From positions 376,170 through 440,169 of the forward strand of contig CAWIKX010000006.1 in the NCBI GenBank assembly GCA_963836695.1: a stretch of DNA of 64,000 nt, written 5' to 3'. This document shows positions 25,990 through 34,912 of this stretch, piece by piece; within the stretch, counting starts at the first letter, position 1; every line of letters begins with the position of its first letter. The notes beneath the pieces were generated by a model, which was not told the origin of the DNA, did not search any database, and saw only the letters and a list, made by a program, of their open reading frames with translations. The translations under genes were made by a program, and so were the position numbers. The DNA comes from Roseiarcus sp963836695. GTDB lineage: Bacteria > Pseudomonadota > Alphaproteobacteria > Rhizobiales > Beijerinckiaceae.

Positions 25990-27195
25990 ATGACCGAGAG
26001 GCCGACCGCACAGTCGTTCGCGAAGGCTGAAGCCGCGCCGTCATTTGACGTCGTACGCCTTGATGCGCTTCTCGACGAGGCCGGAATCGACGCCGCCGTG
26101 ATCTCATCCAAGCACAACATCCAATATCTCTTCGGCGGCTACCGGTTCTTCTTCTTCGATCATTTCGACGCGATCGGAGTCAGTCGCTATTTGCCCATTC
26201 TCATTTACGTCAAAGGCCGCCCGGACCAATCGACCTATATCGGGCATGGGATGGAAACTTATGAGAGGGACCTCGGCAAGTTCTGGACTCCGGCCTTCCA
26301 GAAGTCGAGCACGAGCCTCGATTCGGCTCAGCTCGCAGCTGACCATCTGGCACAGCTGGGGTCGAAGGTGAAGCGCGTCGGCGTCGAGCGCGCGTTCCTG
26401 CCCGCCGATGCGGCGGAACTCATGGCGCGCGAACTGCCTGAGGTCACGTTCGTCGAAGCGCACATGCCGCTCGAACGCCTGCGGGCCCGCAAGACCCGGG
26501 ATGAGCTGGATTTGCTGCGCGTCGCCTCCGAGCTTGTGGTCAATTCCATGTTGGCGGTGATCGCCTCGCACGGGCCTGGCGCAACGAAAGCGGAGCTTGT
26601 CGAAGCGCTTCGCCGCGAAGAGGTGAACCGGGGGCTTACGTTCGAATATTGTCTCATAACGGCGGGAACGAGCCTCAATCGCGCGCCCTCCGACCAAGTG
26701 TGGGGAGCAGGCGACATCCTGTCGCTTGATTCCGGCGGCAATTACAAAGGCTATATCGGCGACCTCTGCCGCATGGCGATCCAGGGCGAGCCCGACAGCG
26801 AGCTCGAAGACCTCCTGGCCGAGGTCGACGCGATTCAGATGGCGGCGCGCAAGCCGATCCGGGCTGGCGCCAATGGCGGGGAGATCTACACGAGCGCCGG
26901 CGAAGTGTTAGGGCGGTCGCCGCGCGCCAATTCGATCGAGTTTGTCGCCCATGGGATGGGCCTCATCAGCCACGAGGCGCCACGGCTTACGAGCCACGGG
27001 CCGATTCCCTATCCGGCCCATGACGCCGACCGTCCGCTTGAATCTGGCATGGTCATCTCGATCGAGACGACGATCGCCCATCCGCGTCGCGGCTTCATCA
27101 AACTGGAGGACACAGTCGCCGTCACCGACACTGGCTGGGAAGCCTTCGGCGACCGCGGGCGGGGATGGAACCGAGCTGGCGGCCGCGCTCTCTAG
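25990..27195 (+). CDS. M24-family metallopeptidase (Xaa-Pro aminopeptidase/hydrolase-like)
   Basis: About 401 residues. An N-terminal creatinase-type domain (IDAAVISSKHNIQYLFGGYR) is followed by a pita-bread catalytic domain. The metal ligands are visible in order: Asp in LSLDSGG, Asp in YIGDLCRMA, His in EFVAHGMGLISHEAPRL, Glu in VISIETTI and Glu in FIKLEDTVAV. The GTG at 25981 is in frame, but the ATG at 25990 is the likelier start. Relatives cleave Xaa-Pro dipeptides, or hydrolyse creatine, ectoine or similar amides. It is divergent from ridA-dapA-ABC and may act on the transported compound. Confidence 0.9.
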   Translation: MTERPTAQSFAKAEAAPSFDVVRLDALLDEAGIDAAVISSKHNIQYLFGGYRFFFFDHFDAIGVSRYLPILIYVKGRPDQSTYIGHGMETYERDLGKFWTPAFQKSSTSLDSAQLAADHLAQLGSKVKRVGVERAFLPADAAELMARELPEVTFVEAHMPLERLRARKTRDELDLLRVASELVVNSMLAVIASHGPGATKAELVEALRREEVNRGLTFEYCLITAGTSLNRAPSDQVWGAGDILSLDSGGNYKGYIGDLCRMAIQGEPDSELEDLLAEVDAIQMAARKPIRAGANGGEIYTSAGEVLGRSPRANSIEFVAHGMGLISHEAPRLTSHGPIPYPAHDADRPLESGMVISIETTIAHPRRGFIKLEDTVAVTDTGWEAFGDRGRGWNRAGGRAL

Positions 27196-27253
27196 CCTCC
27201 AGCGCTCGTCGGGCTAGGCCGCGGCTGCAACCAAAGCGGGAATTCCGTCCGCA

Positions 27254-27507
27254 TAAGCGCTAGTAAAACCAGCCTAAATGAGCCTAAACGCTAGTAAATT
27301 AGCTAGCGTTTATGTTTGCGAATCGGGACTTTTCAATGGGTTACGAGCGATTCAAATAAGGAAATCTCTCTCTTTGCCCGTCTCGCGCGTCAGGTTGTGC
27401 CAACGTTTCACACAGCCACGGCTTCTCGTCTTCCCGCCCGTCTGCCGACGAGTGGAATGAGACTCCGACATCCAAAATACATAGCACAGATTTCTGATAT
27501 TTGTCAA
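27254..27507 (-). repeat. Promoter-iteron element, right copy (inverted partner of 7277-7523)
   Basis: Read on the minus strand: TTGACA (27507-27502), 18 bp, TATGTA (27483-27478), then an ATG 6 bp further (27471-27469). About 105 bp of unlike sequence follows, then the conserved block 27361-27303 and iterons TAAACGCTAG (27312-27303) and CTAGCGTTTA (27294-27285), with degenerate units out to 27254. By hand alignment, 53 of 59 positions of the block are identical to the left copy without gaps. The promoter box also matches, including TCAGAAAT in the spacer and TTTTGGATG after the -10. The ATG opens 39 codons here but only 15 in the left copy, with no evident protein homology. Function unknown. 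Confidence 0.8.
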
Positions 27508-27829
27508 GAACATTCGCAGAAATTCGTGGCTCTTTTGGCTTTCGCTGATGGTCAAGCCTTTCGCGCCTCCGCCTTGGCGGCAGGCGATGTTTGGGGTCGT
27601 CGTCATCATCGCGACCCGGGCTCTTGGTCCCGGGGTCCTCGCGACGACAATCCCCGTAAATGCGCCGTGTTCTAGCGGTCCAAATCCAACACTTTGGCGC
27701 CATGTTTCAATGTCGCAAAAGGGCGGATGGGGGGCCTAGATGAATCGCCTCGGGAAGGACCGGAGTGGACCCCGTAACCGTCCTTCCGTCGCAAGCCGAA
27801 ATACGCTTCGGCGGGGCGAGTCCTCATCC
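27508..27829. other. Intergenic region with a GC-rich inverted repeat
   Basis: This 322 bp stretch between the repeat element and the next gene shows no credible coding frame. It contains a strong inverted repeat at about 27609-27643, in which CCCGGG-CTCTTGGT-CCCGGG is extended by an outer CGCGA/TCGCG pair. No T-run follows, so it is not a classical terminator. Nothing else is recognised. Confidence 0.5.
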
Positions 27830-28333
27830 TTAAACGCCTTCGCCCAAAGGTTCACCGTAGTACGACATGAAAAGCAATTCGACTGTGTTGATAAACCTCG
27901 GATCGGTTATGTCGACTTCGGCCATACCCGCATTTTCGGGCTTCTGAACCAAGCAGTAGACAACTTTAATGTCAGGGTCCTCCGTGAAATACACCTTGCG
28001 GCCGCCGAACAGGCCGTTAGCGTTCTTCTTCATCTGATCGCAGGCGACCCGCAGCGCTTCCCGACCCCGATCGTTGGAGTCGCTTTTGCGCGACGAGTCG
28101 ACCTCAAACGTCGATTTCATCTTCTTGTCGGCGCCGGCGACGAAGCAGTATACAACGGCTTCGCCGCGGGCCTCTCGAATGGAGACGATTTTTTCGTCGG
28201 ACCAAATGCTAAGGGCGTTGTCGCGAAGCTGCCCACAGGCGTCGACCAGCAGCGTGCGGGGCGCGCGTGGGTCTGCGTGCGCGAGACTAACGCCGAGGCA
28301 CAGCGCGGCGACGGTGACGAATTTCCCGAACAT
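27830..28333 (-). CDS. Small secreted protein of unknown function
   Basis: 167 residues. A signal peptide (MFGKFVTVAALCLGVSLAHA) is followed by two similar units: each has a cysteine in an ACGQLRDNAL or ACDQMKKNAN context, then a Lys-rich strand and VVYCFVAGA or VVYCLVQKP. The mature part therefore seems to be an internal duplication with four conserved cysteines, perhaps forming disulfides in the periplasm. The ATG at 28333 has GGAGGATAGAA directly upstream, which rules out the much longer open frame. I do not recognise a family. It is transcribed away from the CadC-like regulator gene. Confidence 0.75.
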   Translation of the reverse strand: MFGKFVTVAALCLGVSLAHADPRAPRTLLVDACGQLRDNALSIWSDEKIVSIREARGEAVVYCFVAGADKKMKSTFEVDSSRKSDSNDRGREALRVACDQMKKNANGLFGGRKVYFTEDPDIKVVYCLVQKPENAGMAEVDITDPRFINTVELLFMSYYGEPLGEGV

Positions 28334-28536
28334 TTCTATCCTCCTTTGACCACTCGCGGCTCTGCGGATAATTCGGTTCCGGACGTATTCTTTCCCGGAG
28401 CGCCGAAAGCACCGAAATCGCCGAATGGCGCGAAAGGTTAGCGAAGCGCTGTTGATGGCGAATGCCGCCGAAGTTGCAGCCTTGTAATCAGCGCGTTGCC
28501 GGATGTAATATGTGGGCCTTCCCGGGGCGGAGAGCC

Positions 28537-30331
28537 ATGCGGGGCATTGAAAGCGACAGCGAAGGGTCGGGGGAACTTCCCAAAGGCTGCCTTCGTTTTG
28601 GGGGCCTCTCGCTCGATCTTGATTCATGCACGCTTACCCGCGAGTCGGGAGAGACGATCCCACTGACGCGCGGAGAGTTCGCTCTCTTGCGGGCGTTGGC
28701 AGGACGGCCTGGTCGGGTGGTCAGCCGCGAGACGCTGCTCGGCGTGTTCTCCAACCGGAATCTCGAGCCCTTCGACCGTAGCGTGGATGCGTTGGTCTGT
28801 CGGCTACGGCGCAAGCTCGAGGCCGACCCGAAGGCGCAACGCCTCATCGTCACAGTCCCCGGTGAAGGCTATCGTTTTGACGGACTGGCGAAGACATTCC
28901 AATTGACCCCCCAACCCGACGGCGCTCCGCCATCCTCAGACAAACGGGCGGGGGTGACCACGCCGACTGCATTTGAGATCGCGGGGGTCCCAGCAATCTC
29001 GCGCTTGGGGGCTCTTGTCGCCGCGCTCATGGTCGTATTTGTCGCGGGAGGCGTTTGCGTTTGGCAAGCTGGGTTCGCGTCGAACTGGATGAGCAGGCCC
29101 GCCGGCGATGAGGTCGCGAGCGCGTCGCGGGTGTCGATCGTTGTGCTACCCTTCGACAACCTAAGCGGCGATCCCGAGAAGAACTATTTCGCTGATGGGA
29201 TCACCGACGAGCTCACGACCGACCTGTCGCACCTGCCCGACAGCTTCGTGATAGCCCGCAACACGGCCTTCACCTACAAAGGAAAGTCCATCAATGCGAA
29301 AGAGATCGGGCGAGAGCTCGGCGTGCGCTACATTGTCGAAGGCAGCTTGCTACGCATCGGCGACACGATCTCAGTCAATGGGCAGCTCGTCTCGGTCGAC
29401 ACCGGCGCGCAGCTGTGGGCGGACCGATTCGAGGGCGAACGGAGGGATCTTGGGGAGCTCGGCGTCCAGTTCGCCTCGGGCCTTGCCAACTCTCTCGGGT
29501 TTGAGCTCATCAAGGCCGAAAGCCTGCGCGCCTTCCGCGAGCGGCCCGACAATCCCGATTCTATCGACCTCGCCGTGCGTGGTGAGGAGCTTCTTCAATC
29601 GAAGCGAACCCGGGCGAGTTTCACCGAGGCGATGGAATTCTTCAAGCGCGCCCTTGCTCTCGACCCGCAGAATGCGCGCGCGATGAAGGACCTCGCAGCG
29701 GCTCTCGTCATGGCCAAGAATAATCGATGGAGCGATGATCCTGAGGGCGACATAGCGCGGGCTAGGGACCTTATCGACGCGGCGCTTGTGAGCCGGCGGC
29801 TCGAACTCAGAAACCCATCAAGTCAAAGGGATGGTCCTCGCGGCGCAGCACAAATGGGGCTCGGCGATCGCTGAGGCCGAAACCGCCATCGCGCAGAATC
29901 CCAACAACGCCAGTGCATATGCCGACATCGGGTTTTGGAGCCTATTCGTTGGGCGCAGCAAGGACGGCCTCGCAAACATCGAGAAGGCATTCCGACTTAG
30001 CCCGCGCGACCCGGCGATGCCGACGTGGCATGCCTTCGCCTGTTTCCTCCACCTGAGCCTTGCGGAATGGGAACCGGCAATCAATGCGTGCAACCGCTCG
30101 CTCGCCGGTCAGCCCAGCCGCTGGTACTCCCTAGTCGGTCTCGCCGTCGCCAACGCCTGGATGGGCCGCCAGAGCGGCGCGAAGGAGGCGCTCGCGGAGC
30201 TGGATAAGGTCTACCCAGGCTTTACCGTCCAAGCGTGGGTGCGAGAGCATTTGTTGGACGATTCCCCGTCGGAGCAACGTTGGGCCATGATAACGGAGGG
30301 CCTACGTAAGGCCGGCCTGCCTGAGAAGTGA
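28537..30331 (+). pseudogene. CadC-like winged-helix regulator with TolB-like and TPR domains (one frameshift)
   Basis: An OmpR/PhoB-type winged helix comes first (TRGEFALLRALAGRPGRVVS, VDALVCRLRRKLE, IVTVPGEGYRF). A transmembrane helix follows (GALVAALMVVFVAGGVCVW), then the periplasmic TolB-like region common in adenylate-cyclase-associated proteins (VVLPFDNLSGDPEKNYFADG, YIVEGSLLRIG) and TPR repeats. The frame breaks in GAACTC at 29803-29808. Removing one A (giving GACTC) joins it to the downstream frame, which has WGSAIAEAETAIAQNPNN and ends at 30331, total about 597 residues. The ATG at 28537 is favoured by GGAGAGCC, and others at 28462 and 28510 are possible. It is probably intact in the living cell and acts as a membrane-bound transcription regulator. 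Confidence 0.82.
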
Positions 30332-30567
30332 TGCCGGTGCAACTTGGTCTTGCGCCGAATGGCGACGGGTTCGCCCAGGGGGGCCCGCGAGTCTTCGGGC
30401 TCTCCTTGACCTGTGCGACGATACTCACGCCTTAAAATCATCCAGATCGCAGAATTTCCGCGACCTACTTTTTCAGCCGACGACCTGGCGCCTTCCGCTG
30501 TGCAGTTCGCGCGCGGGGCCTCGCGCAGCAACGACCCGAGCAACTGAGGGGACGACCGCCATCGCCC

Positions 30568-32007
30568 TCAGTTCGCCCGGCGCAATCCGCTCGTGACAGC
30601 GCCCATGAGCGTGAGCGCCGCAGCGCCCCAGAGCGCAATCTCCGTCGCATGCGCCGGCGCCCGTCCGAGCGCGACCGCCACCAGCGCCGTGCCAAACGAC
30701 TGTCCGATCAGCCGTCCGGAGGATTGCAGGCCGGCCGCCCCGCCGCTTCGTTCCCTTGGCGCGCTGGCGATGATCACCCGGTTGTTCGGCGACTGGAAAA
30801 ACCCGAAGCCCAGGCCGCAGATCGCGAGCCGCCATGCGAGCGATGCCGGATTGGAATCGCCTATCATGAGAGCGACCAGAGCCAGTCCTCCACCCATCAC
30901 CAGAAGGCCGATGCTGCCGAGGAGGCCTGGGATGAATCGATCGGCGAGGCGACCGGCGATCGGCGCGATCAACGCAGTCCCAATCGGCCAAGGCGACAGG
31001 AGCAGTCCGGAGGTTGACGCCGAGTGGCCGAGCCGGTCCTCGAAATAGAACGGCAGGGACACGATGGCGAGGCTCTGCGCGCCAAACGAGGCGATGGACG
31101 TCATGAGCGAGAGCGCGAACACCGGCCGGCGCAAAAGATCGACCGGCAGCAAGGGCGCCGGGAGCTTGAGTTGCCGCCAGACCAGCGCCACGCCGAATGC
31201 GGCGCCGACGGCGATCTCGATCAACGCCAACCGGGGCGAACCGCCTTGGCCGATTCCATTGACCCCGGCGATGACGAGCCCGAACGTGAGCACGTTGAGA
31301 ATGACGCTCTGAAGATCGAGGCGCCCGCCGGCGCGCGGCGTCGCGGGCAGGGTCCGCGCCGCCATGACAAGCGCCAGCCCCCCGATCGGGACGTTGATCA
31401 GAAACAGCCAATGCCAGGAGGCGACCGAAAGGATCGCCGCTGCGGCGCTCGGGCTTCCGGCCGAGCAAATCGCCACCACCACCGCCAGATTGCCGACCCC
31501 TTGGCCAAGCCGCGCGTGCGGATAAATGAACCGGATAAGCGCGATGTTGACGCTCATGATTCCCGCCGCGCCCAGGCCCTGAACGACGCGAGCTAAGGTG
31601 AGCAGGGCAAATGTCGGCGCGAGCGCGCAGGCGAGCGAGGCGGCGGTGAAAAGGGCAAGCCCCCACCAATAGACGCGCCGGTAGCCCACCATGTCGCCGA
31701 GCGCCGCCAGCGGCAGAAGCGAAACCGTGACCGCGAGCTGGAAGGCGTTGACGATCCAGATCGCGTTCTCCGGCGCGACCGCGAATTGACGCGCCATGGT
31801 TGGCAGCGCCACGGTGACGATGGTCCCGTCGAGCACCGCCATGCCGACAGCCATGGCGAGAGTCGTGAACGCCATGAGGCGCTGCGGATTGGGCAGGCCA
31901 TCGGCGGCGTCCGCGGCGCGAGGAGCGGTGATTGGTTCTGGACGGTTCAAGGCGGTCTTTCTGTCCCTGCGCACGGGGGCGCGGGGCGTCACGCCGCCGT
32001 TCCCCAT
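30568..32007 (-). CDS. MFS drug exporter, DHA2 family (14 TM, EmrB/QacA-like)
   Basis: 479 residues with about 14 hydrophobic segments. Typical marks are AVLDGTIVTVALPTMAR in TM1, WIVNAFQLAVTVSLLPLAAL in TM2, the motif-A loop GDMVGYRRVYWWG, and LVQGLGAAG-type sequence in TM4 (RVVQGLGAAGIMSV). Members expel cationic or lipophilic drugs by proton antiport. The start at 32007 overlaps the end of rimO by 19 bp and has no clear ribosome-binding site. A start within the first 35 residues (for example a GTG or TTG) is also possible, since the first membrane segment begins at about residue 45. Confidence 0.9.
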   Translation of the reverse strand: MGNGGVTPRAPVRRDRKTALNRPEPITAPRAADAADGLPNPQRLMAFTTLAMAVGMAVLDGTIVTVALPTMARQFAVAPENAIWIVNAFQLAVTVSLLPLAALGDMVGYRRVYWWGLALFTAASLACALAPTFALLTLARVVQGLGAAGIMSVNIALIRFIYPHARLGQGVGNLAVVVAICSAGSPSAAAAILSVASWHWLFLINVPIGGLALVMAARTLPATPRAGGRLDLQSVILNVLTFGLVIAGVNGIGQGGSPRLALIEIAVGAAFGVALVWRQLKLPAPLLPVDLLRRPVFALSLMTSIASFGAQSLAIVSLPFYFEDRLGHSASTSGLLLSPWPIGTALIAPIAGRLADRFIPGLLGSIGLLVMGGGLALVALMIGDSNPASLAWRLAICGLGFGFFQSPNNRVIIASAPRERSGGAAGLQSSGRLIGQSFGTALVAVALGRAPAHATEIALWGAAALTLMGAVTSGLRRAN

Positions 32008-33338
32008 AAATCGTAAGCGTCGGAGCGATCAATTCTGACCGTGACAATGTCGCCAGCGCGCAACGGCCTGCGCGTCGCGATGTGCACGGCCCCGTCGATC
32101 TGCGGCGAGTCGCCTTTGGTGCGGCCCTTCGCCTCGCGCGCGCCGCCATCGTCGACGATGACCTCGAGGCGCCGGCCGACCTTGGTGGCGAGTTTCTTCA
32201 TGCTGATCGCCTGCGCGCGGGCCATGAAGCGCTTGTGACGGCTGGCTTTGACTTCGTCCGGCACAGGCTCGAGACCGAGATCGTTCGCCGTCGCTCCCTT
32301 GACGGGCTCGTATTGAAACGCCCCGACGCGGTCGAGCTTGGCCTCGTCCAGCCAGTCGAGCAGGAACTGGAAATCCTCCTCCGTCTCGCCGGGGAAGCCG
32401 ACGATGAAAGTCGAGCGAATGGTCAGGTCCGGACAGATCGCGCGCCAGGCGCGGATGCGCTCGAGCGTCGTTTCCTGGGCCGCCGGCCGGCGCATCGCCT
32501 TCAGCACAGTCGGCGAGGCATGCTGGAACGGCACATCGATGTAGGGCAGCACATTGCCGCCGTTCATGAGCGCAATCGCCTCGTCGACATGCGGGTAAGG
32601 GTAGACATATTGCAGCCTGATCCAGGCGCCGAGCGAACCCAGTTCGCGGGTGATGTCGAGGAAGCGCGCGGCGACATGGCCGTCCCGCCATGGGCTCTCG
32701 GCGTATTTGATGTCGAGACCATAGGCGCTCGTGTCCTGCGCAATGACGATGAGCTCCTTGACGCCCGCTTTGACGAGCCGCTCGGCTTCGCGCAGCACGT
32801 CGCCCGCCGGGCGCGAGGCGAGCCGCCCGCGCAAGCTCGGGATGATGCAGAATGTGCAGCGGTGGTCGCAGCCTTCAGAAATCTTGAGATAGGCGTAGTG
32901 GCGCGGCGTGAGCCTGACGCCTTCGCCCGGGATGAGATCGACGAACGGATCGCGCGGAGCGGGCGCCGCGGCGCGCACCGCCTTCATCACGCTTTCGAAC
33001 GCCTGCGGGCCGGTGATGGCGGAGACGTTGGGGAACGCGTCGCGGATCGCCTCGGGCTTTGCGCCCATGCAACCCGTCACGATCACCTTGCCGTTCTCGT
33101 TCATCGCCTGGCCTATCGCCGCGAGCAATTCCGCCTTCGCGCTATCAAGAAAGCCGCAAGTGTTGACGATGACCGCGTCGGCGCCGGCGTGGCTGCGCGC
33201 GAGTTCGTAGCCCTCGGCGCGCAGGCGCGTCAGGATCCGCTCGCTGTCGACGAGCGCCTTCGGGCAGCCAAGCGAGACGAAAGAAATGCGCGGCGCGGGG
33301 CGCTGCTCAGGTTGGACGATGTCGGTCACGCGCCGCAA
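31989..33338 (-). CDS. rimO: Ribosomal protein S12 methylthiotransferase RimO
   Basis: 449 residues, a radical-SAM methylthiotransferase. The N-terminal UPF0004 domain has FVSLGCPKALVDSERIL and NTCGFLDSAK (cluster cysteines). The radical-SAM motif is SEGCDHRCTFCIIPSLRG (CxxxCxxC), and a TRAM domain closes the protein (RLEVIVDDGG...KGRTKGDSPQIDG). LGCPKALVDSE and the CIIPSLRG context separate RimO from MiaB. It modifies Asp88 of ribosomal protein S12. The listed start is a TTG, and a GTG nine bases inside (33329) is an alternative. The product is complete. Confidence 0.95.
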   Translation of the reverse strand: MRRVTDIVQPEQRPAPRISFVSLGCPKALVDSERILTRLRAEGYELARSHAGADAVIVNTCGFLDSAKAELLAAIGQAMNENGKVIVTGCMGAKPEAIRDAFPNVSAITGPQAFESVMKAVRAAAPAPRDPFVDLIPGEGVRLTPRHYAYLKISEGCDHRCTFCIIPSLRGRLASRPAGDVLREAERLVKAGVKELIVIAQDTSAYGLDIKYAESPWRDGHVAARFLDITRELGSLGAWIRLQYVYPYPHVDEAIALMNGGNVLPYIDVPFQHASPTVLKAMRRPAAQETTLERIRAWRAICPDLTIRSTFIVGFPGETEEDFQFLLDWLDEAKLDRVGAFQYEPVKGATANDLGLEPVPDEVKASRHKRFMARAQAISMKKLATKVGRRLEVIVDDGGAREAKGRTKGDSPQIDGAVHIATRRPLRAGDIVTVRIDRSDAYDLWGTAA

Positions 33339-33463
33339 TTGCCACGAGCGGAGGGCAGGGGCAAGGGCGCCTGTGCGACTCGCGTCGCGGAAAAAGGGAA
33401 CAGATCAGAGGGTCAGTCGCTGGATTGGGTGACTAGGGGGCGCCAGTTTGATAGGCTTTGAGC

Positions 33464-33664
33464 ATGAGAACGATTGAGGACATTGAAAAAGCGCTAACTG
33501 AATTGCCCGCGGATCAGCTGGCCGAGTTCCGGGCTTGGTTTGAAACTTTCGACGCTGCCCGCTTCGACGAAACGATCGAGCGGGATGCCAAAGCGGGCCG
33601 ATTGGATCGGCTCGGTGAACAGGCGATCGCCGATTTCCGCGCCGGCCGCGCTCGCGAGTTGTGA
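33464..33664 (+). CDS. Antitoxin-like small protein of a type II TA pair
   Basis: 66 residues, acidic and helical (EDIEKALTELPADQLAEFRA, then RFDETIERDAKAGRLDRL). This matches the small antitoxin-type proteins that precede RelE/ParE toxins, including the DxKAGRLDxLxxxAxxDFRxGRxxxL ending. The ATG at 33464 is preferred over the in-frame TTG at 33458. Its TGA overlaps the GTG of the toxin gene (GTGA), so the pair is translationally coupled. It would bind and neutralise the toxin and repress the operon, as known for the family. Confidence 0.82.
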   Translation: MRTIEDIEKALTELPADQLAEFRAWFETFDAARFDETIERDAKAGRLDRLGEQAIADFRAGRAREL

Positions 33665-33912
33665 GGCACTTCGCCAGTCCGCCGTTTTGGGACGCTTATA
33701 GCAGGCTTCCGGGAAGGGTGAGGGAGTTAGCCGACAAGAACTATGCGTTGCTCAAAGAGAACCCTCGACATCCCTCCTTGCAGCTGAAGAAAGTTGGGCG
33801 CTTCTGGTCAGTCCGGGTTGGCAGTCGCTACCGGGCCTTGGCGGTCGAAGTGGACCAGGACCTATTATGGTTTTGGATCGGTTCGCACGCCGATTACGAC
33901 GCCATGATCTGA
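33661..33912 (+). CDS. RelE/ParE-type toxin
   Basis: 83 residues. FWDAYSRLPGRVRELADKNY followed by NPRHPSLQLKKVGRFWSVRV and SRYRALAVEVDQDLLWFWIG is the fold pattern of the RelE/ParE toxin superfamily. GSHADYDAMI at the end is common in chromosomal mRNA-interferase-like members. It begins with GTG overlapping the antitoxin stop codon. The pair sits between rimO and a convergent gst gene and shows no link to a mobile element. The target (ribosome-dependent mRNA cleavage or gyrase) cannot be told from the sequence. Confidence 0.83.
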   Translation: MRHFASPPFWDAYSRLPGRVRELADKNYALLKENPRHPSLQLKKVGRFWSVRVGSRYRALAVEVDQDLLWFWIGSHADYDAMI

Positions 33913-33941
33913 TCGCCAGCGCCGGACCCCGCATCGGCCGT

Positions 33942-34889
33942 CTACAGCGTTATCTCCGGCCCTAAGGGCACGATCCCGGTCGGATTGATGCGCCGGTGGC
34001 TCTCGTAATAGTGATGCTTGATATGGAAGAAGTCGACCGTTTCGGCTACTTCCGGCAGGTGGTAAAGCTCCCGCAAGTAGCGGCTCAGCGCCGGGTAGTC
34101 CCTGACCTGCCGAAGATTGCACTTGAAGTGCCCAAAATAAACGGGGTCGAAGCGTATAAGGGTGGTGAACAGGCGCCAGTCAGCCTCCGTTAGCCGCTGA
34201 CCGATGAGGAAGCGCTGGCCCGAGAGCCGCGCCTCGAGCCAGTCGAGCGTCTCGAACAGGTCCCGGAACGCCTCTTCGTAGGCGGCCTGCGAGGCAGCGA
34301 AACCGGCACGATAGACGCCGTTGTTGACCGTTCGATAGATGCGGTCATTGACCTCATCGATCTCAGGCGCAAGACCGCTCGGGTAATACTCGCCCTCCGC
34401 GGCGCCGACCTCGTCGAAGGCGCTGTTGAACATCCTGATGATTTCCGACAATTCGTTGTTGACGATCGTGTTCGTCGCCTTGTCCCAGAGCACCGGCACC
34501 GTCACCCGGCCGCTGTAGTCGGGCCGGGCCTTGGCGTAGAATTCGCGCAGCTCCTTCGCGGCGAACAGCGGATCGGGGATGACTCCCGGGCCGGGATCGA
34601 ACGTCCAACCGCGCTCGGCGAGCAACCAGTGGACGACAGAGAGCGAGATCATGCTCTCGAGACCTTTGAGCCGGCGGAAGATGAGGGTGCGGTGCGCCCA
34701 AGGGCAGGCGAGCGAGATGATGAGATGATAGCGGCCTGCCTCCGCCTTGAAGCCGCCGACGCCGCTCGGTCCCGCGTCTCCGCTCGCCGTGACCCAGTTG
34801 CGGAAGGGCGAGTCCGGCCGCACGAAATGACCGGAAGTATCGTGCGGGAAATCGCCGTCGCGCCATATTCCGTTGACGAAGGCGCCCAT
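33942..34889 (-). CDS. Glutathionyl-hydroquinone reductase (Xi-class GST, YqjG-like)
   Basis: 315 residues, the length of the YqjG/ECM4 family. The catalytic cysteine is in the CPWAHR motif (Cys62). Other hallmarks are GRYHLIISLACPWAHRTLI, NNELSEIIRMFNSAFDE, DEVNDRIYRTVNNGVYRAGF and TEADWRLFTTLIRFDPVYFG. The enzyme reduces glutathionyl-hydroquinones with a second glutathione, recycling quinone adducts in the cytoplasm. It is the terminal gene of a short minus-strand run that starts upstream with an SDR gene, with 23 bp between. Confidence 0.94.
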   Translation of the reverse strand: MGAFVNGIWRDGDFPHDTSGHFVRPDSPFRNWVTASGDAGPSGVGGFKAEAGRYHLIISLACPWAHRTLIFRRLKGLESMISLSVVHWLLAERGWTFDPGPGVIPDPLFAAKELREFYAKARPDYSGRVTVPVLWDKATNTIVNNELSEIIRMFNSAFDEVGAAEGEYYPSGLAPEIDEVNDRIYRTVNNGVYRAGFAASQAAYEEAFRDLFETLDWLEARLSGQRFLIGQRLTEADWRLFTTLIRFDPVYFGHFKCNLRQVRDYPALSRYLRELYHLPEVAETVDFFHIKHHYYESHRRINPTGIVPLGPEITL

Positions 34890-34912
34890 GTTTGTCCTCT
34901 TTAAAGATGCGC

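Noticed and set aside
7277..27507. A 20 kb integrative island flanked by att sites
   Set aside because: The content between the repeats is ordinary chromosomal genes (purB, CobW, transporters), with no integrase, and the copies are inverted, whereas att sites of an integrated island are direct repeats.
28333..28400. GGAAC in the gap before the secreted-protein gene as an EcfG promoter
   Set aside because: The distance to any CGTT does not fit 16-17 bp. The same applies to GGAAC words near 8894, 11115 and 33389.
33339..33463. tRNA or other structured RNA in the gap after rimO
   Set aside because: No cloverleaf, T-loop or CCA-like end could be found. The same holds for the other gaps checked (46346-46570, 49462-49664).
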